Source: Bursaphelenchus xylophilus (taxonomy: Eukaryota > Nematoda > Chromadorea > Rhabditida > Aphelenchoididae). From it: 64,000 bases of DNA. Both the position numbers and the translations under genes were made by a program. The stretch spans positions 8,184,001-8,248,000 of the forward strand of contig CAJFCV020000004.1 of assembly GCA_904066235.2 (NCBI GenBank), given 5' to 3'. Below, piece by piece: positions 47,379 to 58,000 of this stretch; the first letter of the stretch is position 1, and every line of letters starts with the position of its first letter. The notes beneath the pieces were generated by a model. It made no database searches. It saw only the letters and a program-made list of their open reading frames with translations, and was not told where the DNA came from.

Positions 47379-47903
47379 ATCATAGAGGTGACTTCGGATT
47401 TCTTTATTGATATAGTCAGAGGAGATATCCTAAACTTTAAAAAAATCGACAGGCTTACTTCGAGTACATCCCCTATATTTTTTTTACTATTCATAATGTC
47501 ATTGTTATACAAAATAAATTTTGTTCGTATTTGTAATACATTATTCGATTACAAAAAACAAGAGCAAAGAACGGACTCCATAGACAGCAGATTTTTTTTT
47601 TTGAAAATTCCGAATCAGGAGCGACTATGTAGACTTTTTCAAAAGTAGTATGTGTCTACTTGACTGATGGTTGCGTGCGATTGACGAGAAAAAATTGAGT
47701 TTTGAGACTTTACGCCAATTAGAGACTCAGTCAAAACGAATCAAAATTGCCGTTATAAAAAGGGAGGGTCGATCCTTTTCAACTGGAAGTTGTATCTGTT
47801 CATTGTGTTAAAGCATTTTGCAATTGTGCTCTTCGCTAGCCAAAAAAACTTTACGTTTGGTAAAATCTAGCACAGCAATAAGTTTTGGAGCCGCCTAAGT
47901 GCA
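47379..47903. other. spacer between CHK-C and CHK-D
   Basis: About 525 bp, A/T-rich. No gene is visible. It should contain the 3' end of CHK-C and the promoter of CHK-D. Confidence 0.45.
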
Positions 47904-48535
47904 ATGGTTGTTGTCGATGAGGAATATGCATTGTCAGTGATCAGGAAGTCAAAGAATTTTCAGAAATTTGAGGAGGGCAAGAAAGTGAAAAGTGTAGGGA
48001 GATTTAACTCTGCAGTAGAATTGTCAGTCAACTTCTGTATAAGCTATGAATCATCACTTCTTCAGGTGTCCATCAGGGTCCTTTCCGATGACCAAGGATA
48101 CGTTGCCGTTGTCCATCACGCTATTGTGCACTTTGAATGTGGCACAGACTTCTCTTTCATCATCAAAGCTCCTTCTCTGGAGCGTTGCGTGGATACCTTT
48201 GCCTTGGATAATGATGACCCGAACAGTTTAACATTGGTTCACAATCGAGAATGCGAAGTGTACGAATTCTTAGACAAATGCAATGTCCTTGCTCCAAAAC
48301 TTTACGACATGCGGCTAGCAACGGATTTAGTTAAAGATCCGGGGTACATCTTGATGGAAAGTTTTGTGGGAAGAGGTGTTGTCCTTGGGCTAAGGCATCA
48401 AGTTTCCTCAAAACAAGTCATCAATGTGGCTCATCATTTGGGAAAAATGAGAGCTGAAGTTGGCAAAATCAAAGACGTGAAACCGTGGAACGATCCGTTC
48501 AGAGTTGAGGGCACCTTGGTGGATGAGTTGTTTGA

Positions 48536-49127
48536 CAAGGAAAGTACTTTTATGGGGGCTCCTACTTTTTGACGGGACATATCTCAAAAAATCAGAAAAA
48601 ATGTGCTGATCAAGAATATATAGATCTTAGCTGCCCATTTTAGGTTTTTAGGGGTGAAAACTCAGTCGGAAGTTGACTTAAAGTCCTATATGAACCCCTT
48701 TTCGCTTAATTTTTTCAAAGGTTTACAATTTTTATTTTGGCTTAAAATGGTGTTTATTGAGTTTCTAAGACGTAATATGACAGTCTTGGCCCAAAAATTT
48801 ATTTTTCCGACCTTCATCTTCAAAAAAAGTTGATTCAGCCCAAAAGGGAAATCGAACCCGTGCGGCGTCCTCCCTCTTGATTCCCAGACTACGGCACTAA
48901 CCACTCGGCCACACCGCTCTCTTCCGAAGGAAGAGATCGAGTGCTCTTTTTATCGTTTCGAATGTCTGCCTTTTGTAGGGAAATTAAACCAGTTTTTGGG
49001 CATTTTCACCCTTAAAAACCTAAAATGGGCAGCTAAGATTTATATATCCTTGATCAGCGCATTTTTTCTGATTTTTTGAGATATGTCCCGTCAAAAAGTA
49101 GGAGCCCCCATAAAAGTACTTTCCTTG
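48536..49127. mobile_element. 592 bp MITE with 125 bp inverted repeats in CHK-D exon 2
   Basis: The ends CAAGGAAAGTACTTTTATGG... form inverted repeats at 48536-48660 and 49003-49127. The first ~67 bp are identical, with about four mismatches over the rest. The flanking duplication is TGA (48533-48535 and 49128-49130). Removing the element plus one TGA restores the reading frame exactly, which confirms the boundaries. A 3 bp duplication is known for PIF/Harbinger and CACTA-like elements, but the family is not identified. The interior holds a tRNA-like segment and no open frame of note. Confidence 0.9.
48838..48922 (-). repeat. tRNA-Ser-like segment with pol III boxes inside the MITE
   Basis: On the minus strand a perfect A box TGGCCGAGTGG (48911-48901) is followed about 42 bp later by a near-consensus B box GGTTCGATTTC (48858-48848). 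The spacing fits a tRNA with long variable arm such as tRNA-Ser. The anticodon stem does not pair and no acceptor stem is found, so it is not a working tRNA. It is a tRNA-derived sequence carried by the element. Confidence 0.65.
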
Positions 49128-49884
49128 TGAAAAGAACATTCCTTTTTTGTCGGAATACGATAAAAGTAAGGTGCTTAGATTGGATCTATAACACTGTTCT
49201 TCAAGGGACTTTTGGACCGCTGGTTGATCAATTAAAGCCGTTTACGAATAAAAAGTTCTTTGGGTATCTGCAGAAAGGCCGTGCTGAAGAACTCGGTAAG
49301 TCATTTCCTTCTACTAGTCAATAAGAGACAAACAAAAAAATCGCCATATTCTTTGCTAAATTTGTAGTTGAACAACATAGGCACTTCCAGGTGTAGCGAC
49401 GCTAACACACGCTGATCTCCACAGTGGCAATGTCATGACCAAGCCAAATCCGGATGGCAGCCCTTCCGATGAGGTCGCGACCTTCTTCGACTGGCAACTC
49501 GGTTTCTTTGGCAACGCTTTGTTTGATCTTGCCAGATTCGCTTGTGTTTCTGCGGATGCGGATATACGACGAGGGATTGAAGATGTCGCCCTGGACGAGT
49601 ATTACGACGCTTATATCAAACATAGTGAGAGACCCGATCCGAAGTTCACACGAGACGTTTGCCAAGAACTCTACGATCTGGGAATTGTAATGGAAGCGCT
49701 GGAATTTCAATTCCTGTTCCATCTTGTGTCCGGAAACTTGAATCCACGGAATGATCGCCATCTCGAGAGTCTACTGGCCAGATTTGCCCTGAGGGCACGA
49801 CTAACAATGGAAGATGGGATCCGCGCAATCGAAAAGTACAAACTCTTAGATGTCGCAAAAAATAAGTGTTTGAAAACTGTGTAA

Positions 49885-50331
49885 CTTTATATGCATATAA
49901 TTAGTAAATACAGTGTTCCTAGTGTTTCGAGTTAGCTTCAAAAGATATTGAATATGAAAGACAACGCATCAAATTGCCAAAATGTATCAATCTTTGAGAT
50001 GTACAGAAACCACGTCGCGTTTAGCGTGGTTGTTTTTTAGTAGCACAGCACAGCGCAAATAATTTCAACATAGTTTATCGTTAACTTCGATTTCCAGTCG
50101 CACAGCAAGTGATCTGCATCGACTGGAACGAAACTACATCACGTTGTAAAGCGGAGACTGAAGAAACTTATCAGAATTGCGTGAATTTTTTGACAGTCGA
50201 TAGGCGTTTGCTCGGGTAAAGTTAACGTTAAAAGTCTTGATTTTGTGAACTTTTACTGATTGGATTAACCGGGCTTTTATTGGTCCTTTTGTTATTACTT
50301 TAAACCACGTCAGTGTTTTGATTTTGGGGTT
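49885..50331. other. spacer between CHK-D and CHK-E
   Basis: About 450 bp without a gene. A hairpin (AACCACG at 50008-50014 pairing with CGTGGTT at 50025-50031) is followed by a T run; its role is unknown. Confidence 0.4.
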
Positions 50332-51766
50332 ATGGTAAAAATGGTGAAAGGTGGCTTAACAGAAGACTATGTTCTGTCATTGCTGAGAAGATCGTCTCAT
50401 TTTGCCGAATTGGAAAAGGAAAAACGAGTCGAGAAGGTAACATTTGCAACTATGAGCTTATATAAAACAGTCACATTGATCTGCTAACTTGGGAACGATA
50501 CGGTATACAATTTTGCAGACGTCGGTAAACCCTCTGTCTCCGGAAGAGCTGGGGTATCTTTCCGTCATCTATCATTGCATTGTCCACTTCCACGACGGCT
50601 CGGATTTCTCATTTATTCTGAAGATGCCGTCGCTTCAACGATTCACGGAAGGAGTAGATTCCGATAGCCATGACGATTCAGCGGACCTCTTATTTTCTTG
50701 TCATAATCGGGAATGCCAGCTCTATGCACTGCTCAGTGACCTCGATGTTCTTACTCCAAAGTTGTATGGATTTAAGGTAGTCTCAATCAGTTAAGCGTAG
50801 TTACTGTCAGATATTTACAGACGGTAGAAAACCGTGTAAAGGACACTGGTTACATTTTGATGGAAAATTTCATCGGCAAAGCTGTTGTTTTGGGAGCAAT
50901 GGGTCATGCAACCTCCAAGCAAATACTCAACGTTGCTAGCCATCTTGGCAAGTTTAGAGCGGAAATTGAGAAGCTGCCTAAAGAGGAATGGAGCTCGTTA
51001 TGTGATCCATTCCGCCTCGAGATCGATCTTTTGACCGCAATGATGGGACCAAATATAGCACAATTGTTGGAATACGATTACGGTAAGACGCAATTGCCTC
51101 TTCGTCAAAAAAAGTCTCTACGTTTAGACACATTCCATCCACTGGTACAGAAATTAAAGCCATTTTCTTGCCAGCCCTTCTACGAATATCTACTAAAAGG
51201 AAGAGCGGTTGAACTTGGTAAGATGATTTTACAAACTCATACATATTTTTCCTGTTTCTACTAAACCAATTCTCATTTCAGGTGTTGAAAGCTTGGTTCA
51301 TTCCGACACACATGGTGGCAATTTAATGTTCAAGACCAGCCCCGATGGCAGCATTTCCAACGAACTCGCCACTTTTCTCGACTGGCAATCGGGGTTCTCA
51401 GGCAATTCGCTCTTCGATTTGGCGCGGTTCTCTGTGGTCTCGGCTGACGTCGATGTCCGCCGAGGAGTTGAGGATGAGGCGGTTCAAATTTACTATGAAA
51501 ATTATGCGAAGCACGCCAAGAATCCCAATCCGAAATTTACAAAGGCTGTCTGCCAAGAACTTTACGATCTTGGAGTGCTGATGGAAGCTATTGAATGGCA
51601 GATTTTGTTTGGGGTCTTTGCTTGTAAACCAAATGGACAAAAGGAAAGAAGTTTCGAGGCATCCAGAGCTCAAATGGCGCTGCGCGCGAAGCTTTGTATG
51701 GAGGATGGGATTCGACTAATCGAAAAGTATCGAGCGCATGAGATATTGGAGAAGTTGCAGAAATAA
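50332..51766 (+). CDS. CHK/EcKinase-like kinase (CHK-E)
   Basis: Five exons: 50332-50436, 50519-50776, 50821-51082, 51128-51217 and 51282-51766, giving 399 aa. An extra intron (50777-50820) splits the ~514 nt second exon of the paralogues. An internal ATG at 50341 would give the standard 96 nt first exon. The catalytic loop is the most divergent of the five, VHSDTHGGN: Asp247 and Asn252 are kept, but Gly becomes Ser and Leu becomes Thr. FLDWQ is kept. Intron 4 (45 nt) is stop-free and a multiple of three. Last of the tandem group. Probably active or weakly active; substrate unknown. Confidence 0.92.
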
Positions 51767-51960
51767 ATTTATTGCAAAACGTAAAAATATTTACTCACGA
51801 TTAAAAGACAATAACAGCCCTCAGATAATTAAAATCACTAAGTCCCGACCTTAGTGTAATTGGATTAACCTATAACAGTAAGTAGTTCCTGTTATAAGTT
51901 CGAACTCTGTGTTAACATTAAAGGCGCATTACACTTATATCCTTTGTCAACAATGTCTCA

Positions 51961-53206
51961 TCAGTAATGTAACTGATTGTTTTTTGCAAAATAAATATCG
52001 TTAACCTTCAACCCAAGACAAACGGTGACTGCCTCGAGGAAAGGCGCACCTAAAACCCATCGGGTTTCGCCTTCAGGCAACGCTTTCATTCGGAGCGCAC
52101 AGATGTTTGAATCAATGTGATCTCTCATTGTATAGAACATAGATTCAATCGAAACTAGGCCGCCATTAATGTAAAATACGATAGGTTGTCCGAGGAAGCG
52201 GTAGTTGCAATTGATGATGACGTCACCATCTGGAGACGTCTCGGACTCAGATAGAGATGTGGTCATGATTTTTATCAGTTCTTGGGGAACATGCAGGTAA
52301 GGCGTAGTGGACGAAAGAATTGCCTCAAAGGTGGGAAAAAAGGCGGAAGATGTGAACTCCTGGTATGCAGCGTATTGCACTTGGAATTGCCAAAAATGCC
52401 CTTCGTTCGGTGTGATGTCAGCAATGGCGCGAATGTTCTCCATTTGCGGTCCTCCCGCCACACTGTTGGCCGTTTCGCACGCATCTCTTTTATGCTCACT
52501 AAATCACGAGGGATAAGTGAATCTGAGATCATTTCAATTTTTATGGCTTCTTTCAAACCACTATTTGCAATCCATGCTAAAATATACCTACACTTCATCA
52601 ATGTGAACGTGTGTCACTAAGCAAAAGTAATCGCTGTTCGAAAATAAAGACGTCAGACGGGAAGTCAGGTTGAAGTTGGTATTGAAGCCAATCCGTCCCT
52701 TTGTCGCCTTTTGGTTTAGATTCGTTATCGCTGACGGCGAATCAGCTTCTAGGACAATCGGAACACGATATGCTTTTCCAGACTAAATAAAACATTGAAG
52801 AAAAACAAAATTTTCATATAAGACCATACGCAATAATAAGCAAACAGTAATAAAACCGCTTACATTTGTGTCATTCAAGATCCACACCTTCCCGGGAAAC
52901 CCGTCCTTTAGCGCTCCCTATTCTACCATCGTATCGAATCTCAAAAGTCTCATCAGTTCCCAAAAATCTGGGATCTGTTATATTCGTATCGCTCACCACA
53001 TCCCCACAATTAACACAACCTTGTGACGATATAAACCAATCTTCATCTGACATAAGGTCCAGAAAGCCGTCAAAGAAGATCCCATTTAGAGCGACAAACC
53101 GAGTGTGGACTACCGAATCATACTGGCTTATCTTATGATCCGGGATTTTCAATTTCCCATTGGCAGAAATGCAAAGGCAAAAGAAGAGACATACCCAATA
53201 CGACAT
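51961..53206 (-). CDS. secreted pepsin-like protein lacking catalytic motifs
   Basis: Exons: 53206 to about 52886 or 52864, 52782-52592 and 52498-51961; about 350 aa. MSYWVCLFFCLCISANG is a signal peptide. The order of blocks follows the A1 (pepsin) fold: a VALNGIFFDGF strand, WFISSQGCVNC, FEIRYDG with a flap-like region, a KGRIGFN turn, HFWQFQV, VPQELI, and RWVLGAPFLEAVTVCLGL near the end. The two active-site DTG motifs are gone: the first is DLM (in FLDLMSDED) and the second SST (in AILSSTTPYL). So it should not be a protease. The exon 1 donor is unclear: the good donor AAT|GTAAGC at 52863 lies 7 nt past an in-frame TGA and needs a 1 nt frameshift. A weak donor GGT|GTGGAT at 52885 keeps the frame (349 aa). 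Could be a pseudogene. Confidence 0.68.
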
Positions 53207-55075
53207 GCGGAAATGAAAAAATAAACTATGTGATTTGAGGCTGGTCTTGTTTTGTTTTATCAGTTTCGCGGCTTACGCTACATAAGGCGCTTCGCGAAGG
53301 ATGTTTTAACACTCATAGAGCTTTTAGGAGAAACAAATATCTTATTTTTGCTATCGACCTGGCTTCATTTCGATTTTAAGAGTGTTCGGACTAATCCAGC
53401 CATCTGGCCAGCTCATGGGCCAACCATTCAAAGGTTACGTAAATTGAAAAAAAATGATCCAAAATTAGTTGTCACAAAAAGAAAGAAAAACAATACATAC
53501 AGTGAGGGACCTGATCCAGTGGCAAAAAAACGTATCATTTTGCATCCGGGAAGTATCAGAAATGTGGCAAAATGCCTCCCTCTCCAACCAAAAAAAACTC
53601 CGTTTTGAATTGCGCGGCCTTTCTTTCACAGAGTGGGCGTGCTTTTGAAATCGGAGTTTTTTCACTTGGAGAGGGAGGTATTTTGCTGCATTTATGATAC
53701 TTCCCGGATGCAAAATGGTACGTTTTTGGCCAAGGGATCAGGTCCGCCACTGCGTATACGTTACTTTTCACAATGTTGTTTGTTACTAATGCTTTCTTTC
53801 CATATTTACAAATAAAATCATTTTCGCTAAAATAAACTCGACCCTCTAGTCTCTCAGTCAATGTTTGAACTTATTCGTTTACTCAGTATTCTCATACATA
53901 AAAAACGGAATTTCGAAAGAGTCAAAAGCAAAAGGAGCCAAGGTAGAGGGAGGGGAACAAACAACTGGAAATATCCCTCCACCAGATCTTACAATCCCAA
54001 GTTTCTGGGTTTTATTTTGGTTTATTATGATTGATTTAATTGGGGCAATATCATCGCCACGAACCTTTTGGTTTTTATAACGTTTTTTTCGTTTCAGTGA
54101 GAGGGTTTTTATTCCAAGGTCAGTTCGGAGTGTCCGTCAAATCGAATTCAAAAGAAAAATTTATGTTTTGGTTAGTTTTGACAAGGTGTTTTTCGAGGTT
54201 AAACAATGTTGTAATGAGTTAAAAAGTATCTGAAATAATGCTGCGACGGCTATAACAAGGCGATCAGAGATGCGGATCAAATACAACGCATTGTTTATTT
54301 ACGCCTTGTTCGATAAAATCTTTATGCGATGCCTTTCTTCTACATCCAATACCTCTCCAGATTCCCATTTAATTTTTCCATAACCCTAAACAAAACCCCT
54401 TTCCGGATTTGCAGCTTCTTTTATGTGACAAAAGTCCCCCTTTCCCTCCAATTTCCCCCCTCTTTCCCCAGTTTTCACAGGAAGAAAACAGGAACATGTT
54501 GGTGTTCCATCGTATCTTTTTATACTAGTTTTTATGCTTCATGCCCGTGAGGTGACTGATTGAAAGGTGGAGTGTACTCTTCCAACTGGGCCAAAGGGCA
54601 GGGAATTTCGAAAGCGGACGTTATAACGTCCTCTCGGTCTTAAAATATTTTCTGATTCATGAAATCTCGTTAACTACTTGTCTTTTCTATACAACCAACT
54701 TAGTTGTTAGCTCAAAATCTTTTGCAACAAAGAAAACCCGCGTAATCATCCCATAAATCAGGGAAATCCTCCATTTGCTACCCATCCTTACCATGCCAAT
54801 TACATTGTAATTGGATTTCCATACCTCGACGTTAGCCGATCGCCGACGACCGGTTGGGAAACTAAGATCCAGCTGTTCCCCTCCAAACCTTGTCAGTGGG
54901 CATTCGGCATTCGGTTCCGGTGCGAAAACAATTTTTCGGCGAGCGCGTTCTTCCGAACTTGAATTTGGTGAGGGCGCAGCTTGCCGAAAATCTTTCTCGA
55001 GAAGTTTTACATTTTTACCTCTGTGAGATTCATTTTTGTCATTAGGTTCTACAGCTTCCGGCTACATAACTCCTC
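53207..55075. other. intergenic region upstream of the kinesin
   Basis: 1.9 kb with a 253 bp palindromic element at 53500-53752 and no recognisable gene. Acceptor-like ATTAG (about 55044) and CTACAG (about 55052) shortly before the kinesin ATG may be trans-splice sites. Confidence 0.45.
53500..53752. repeat. 253 bp palindromic MITE-like element
   Basis: CAGTGAGGGACCTGATCC at the left end and GGATCAGGTCCGCCACTG at the right end are inverted. The inverted match continues inward for about 100 bp on each side (53500-53603 with 53651-53752), leaving a ~47 bp loop. The left flank is TA, as for Tc1/mariner-type MITEs, but the right flank is CGTA, so the target duplication is not intact. Confidence 0.7.
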
Positions 55076-58000
55076 ATGGTTGACTCGACAGGGGTCCGTG
55101 TGGCCATCCGGTAGGTTCTTTTCTATAAAATTTTCAAATACAGTTTCACTACAACCTTCCAAACATAAGTTTTCCGTAATATTTTAGTGTTCGACCACAA
55201 AATGGACGAGAAACCGCGGCTGGCTACCAAATTTGCACGATGGTTTCCATGACCGATCCTCAGATATTCATGGGAAACGACAAATCTTTTACCTATGATT
55301 TTGTTTTTGACCGCAATTCAACGCAAGAACAAGTTTACCAAGCATGCATTCGAGATCTAGTTGAAGGAGTTTTCAAAGGCTATAATGCAACTATTTTAGC
55401 CTACGGACAGGTATGGATTCAGTGTTGTGTTATGCTTTTAGATTTATTTGTGGATTTTATGAATATTTGCAGACTGGAAGCGGGAAAACTCATACGATGG
55501 GAACCGCATTTGATGCTGTTTCTGCCTCGGTCGATTCTGAGCATGCTGGAGTTATTCCTCGAGCGGCTCAACAACTGTTCGATGGAATGGAAAGCCGGAG
55601 GAAGCATGCTACCGAAGCTGGCGATCCTGAACCAACGTTTACAATAAGAGTCCAGTTTATTGAGGTGAGTTGGATGATGATTTATTTGTTTAGGTTTCAA
55701 TCATATTCCTTTAACATCAAGTTTTTTAGCTTTACAATGAGGATTTAATTGATCTCTTATCGCCGGATCGCCATTCCGGAGTTAAGATTCATGAAGATCG
55801 AGATTCTGGGCAAATCGTTCTCCAAAACGCGACCACCATGCAAACCAATACTCCTATAGGGATCCTGGAGATCCTTCGGAATGGCGCCCTCAATCGAAAA
55901 GTTGCATCAACGAATATGAATAAAGAATCGTCGAGGTCGCACGCTATTTTTAGCGTTCACATTCAACAAGATTGTCTTGAAGTAAGTTAGCTACGGTTTT
56001 TAGTTTATTACTTGGCTTCTAGACGATTCATACAGAAAATGGCGAAGAAAAATTGGCTAGTGTGATTTCTGCGAAATTGCATTTTGTCGATTTGGCTGGA
56101 TCAGAACGTTTGAAAAGAACGGGAGCTACAGGAGAACGAGCGAAAGAAGGAATCTGCATTAATTGCGGTTTGGTAAGTCATTTAGGGTTTGTTTGTCTGT
56201 TTTCTAGACAACAATCATCTATTTCGAATGTTTCAGCTGGCTCTTGGTAATGTGATCAACGCTTTGACCGATCCGAAGAAAGGCCATGTTCCTTACCGTG
56301 ATTCCAAACTGACCCGACTTCTCCAAGATTCTCTCGGTGGAAACTCAAGGACACTTATGATTGCATGCGCATCCCCTAACGATGTGGACTTTGCTGAGAC
56401 GTTAAACACTTTGAATTACGCCTCTCGAACGAAAGCGATCAAGAATAAGGTCGTTGCCAATAAAGATCATGGCTCAGCTATGGTTGGTCAATTGCGGGCC
56501 AAGATCATCGCTCTCGAGAACGAACTGAATGAGTATAGATCTGTAAGTCTGCTTTCTAAACAGTTTTTTTCCTTTGTTAGCAGAAAATATTCAACTTTCT
56601 TTTAGGGGAAACGTGTTGCTGGTGGAGACGCCGATGACAACGGGATCTCCGATCAATACTATGAGAATGTCCATCTACAGGCAGAGCTGCAACGAGTGAC
56701 TGTCCGCGCACAAGCTCTTCAGGAGTCCAATAACGCCCTAACTGAGCGGGTCACTCGAATGAAGGAGCAGATGGAGAAGGAAAAGTTGATGAAGCTGGTA
56801 CCAACAGTTAACGACGACGGCACCATCAATGAACACGAACAAAACAACTTTGAAGCTACGTTGTCCACAATTATCGAGACCTATGTTTCCGAAATTGAGC
56901 AGCTGAAGTCAAGACTTGGTGAAGAAATGAGTGAGAAAGATGAGTACAGAAAGAAATTGGAGAACTTGAAACGCCGAGTAATGGACGGAGAGATCCATCA
57001 TACATCTATCGACTCTATCCCGATGAGTCCCATGATCGAGAATCAATTGATTACGTCGGCCAGAAAGGAGATTGAAGATCAAAAGAAATTACTTGAAAGT
57101 GAGGCATTATTTTACATTTTTGTGTTATACATATATTTTTTTTCATTTTCAGTATACAAAGAAAGAGCAGAGAAGGAAGGAGTTCCATTTGAGAATTCGG
57201 AAATGGACGACGAACCCATGGATTACGATCGTGAGTCGACCCCTGAAGAAGGAACTTCCGAAGTCGATGAGCTTGATGAGGAGGCCATTGAAAGTCGCGG
57301 AAATCACGCCAAGCTTTGTCTGGAAGTGGCCGACCTTCAAAATGAAATTGGAACAAAGGAAAAGCTGATCAAGGAGCTTGAACTGGCTGAAAGACGACTT
57401 GCCCAGGTCAGAAAGGACTACGAGAGGAAGTTGAATGAACTTTCGGACAGGATCGCGGCAACAGAAGCGGAAAGAGACAAGATTTTAATGGATATCTCGA
57501 AGAAACCGGCAAACAAAGCCTCAGAGGCCAAGGTTGCGGAGGTCAAGAAGGATTATGAAATGAGATTGAACAGTATGAAGGGAGAGTTTAGCAAGTTGAA
57601 GATGGCTCAACGAGAACATGAACGACTACGGCAAAGACAACTGCAACAGCAACGGGATCTGGAAAGAACAAAGAACGAACTCCAAGAAATGAAGAGAAGT
57701 AAGGTGAAGTTGGTCCAACAAATGAGAGAGGAAGCGAAGAGAGTGAAGAAGGCCGAAGCAGAGGCTGCAAAGAAGATCGCAGCAATGGAGAAGGCCAACA
57801 GAGTTAAGGAAAATAAATTGAGAAACTTGGAGGTCAAGGATCGCCAACGGGAAGAATTCATGAGAAGAAAGATGGAACAACTCAACACTCTGACCTCAAA
57901 ACAAAGAACGCCGTTGTCGTCCAACATGAACAGACAGCGTTATGGCCTCTTGTCCAAAAAACCCTTCTCTCCCAGCGTGGCCAAGAACAAGTGGCGGCAA

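Larger units (their letters stand above)
47904..49884 (+). pseudogene. CHK/EcKinase-like gene split by a MITE (CHK-D)
   Basis: Exons: 47904-47993; 48066-48535 interrupted, then 49131-49165; 49206-49295; 49391-49884. A 592 bp element (48536-49127) sits in exon 2 and brings an in-frame TGA within about 35 nt. If the element and one copy of its TGA duplication are removed, exon 2 is 505 nt, all phases close, and 392 aa read through with the paralogue pattern unbroken. So the rest of the gene is intact: catalytic loop THADLHSGN (His235) and FFDWQ are present. The first intron (72 nt) is a multiple of three without stops. The insertion therefore looks recent. The copy here makes only a truncated N-terminal product unless the element is spliced out; no good splice pair was seen. 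Confidence 0.85.

Noticed and set aside
48541..48572. Natural C-terminus of CHK-D at the TGA near 48570
   Set aside because: The last codons are encoded by the MITE end; the paralogue sequence resumes after the element.
48838..48922. Functional tRNA-Ser gene
   Set aside because: A and B boxes are good but the anticodon stem and acceptor stem do not pair.
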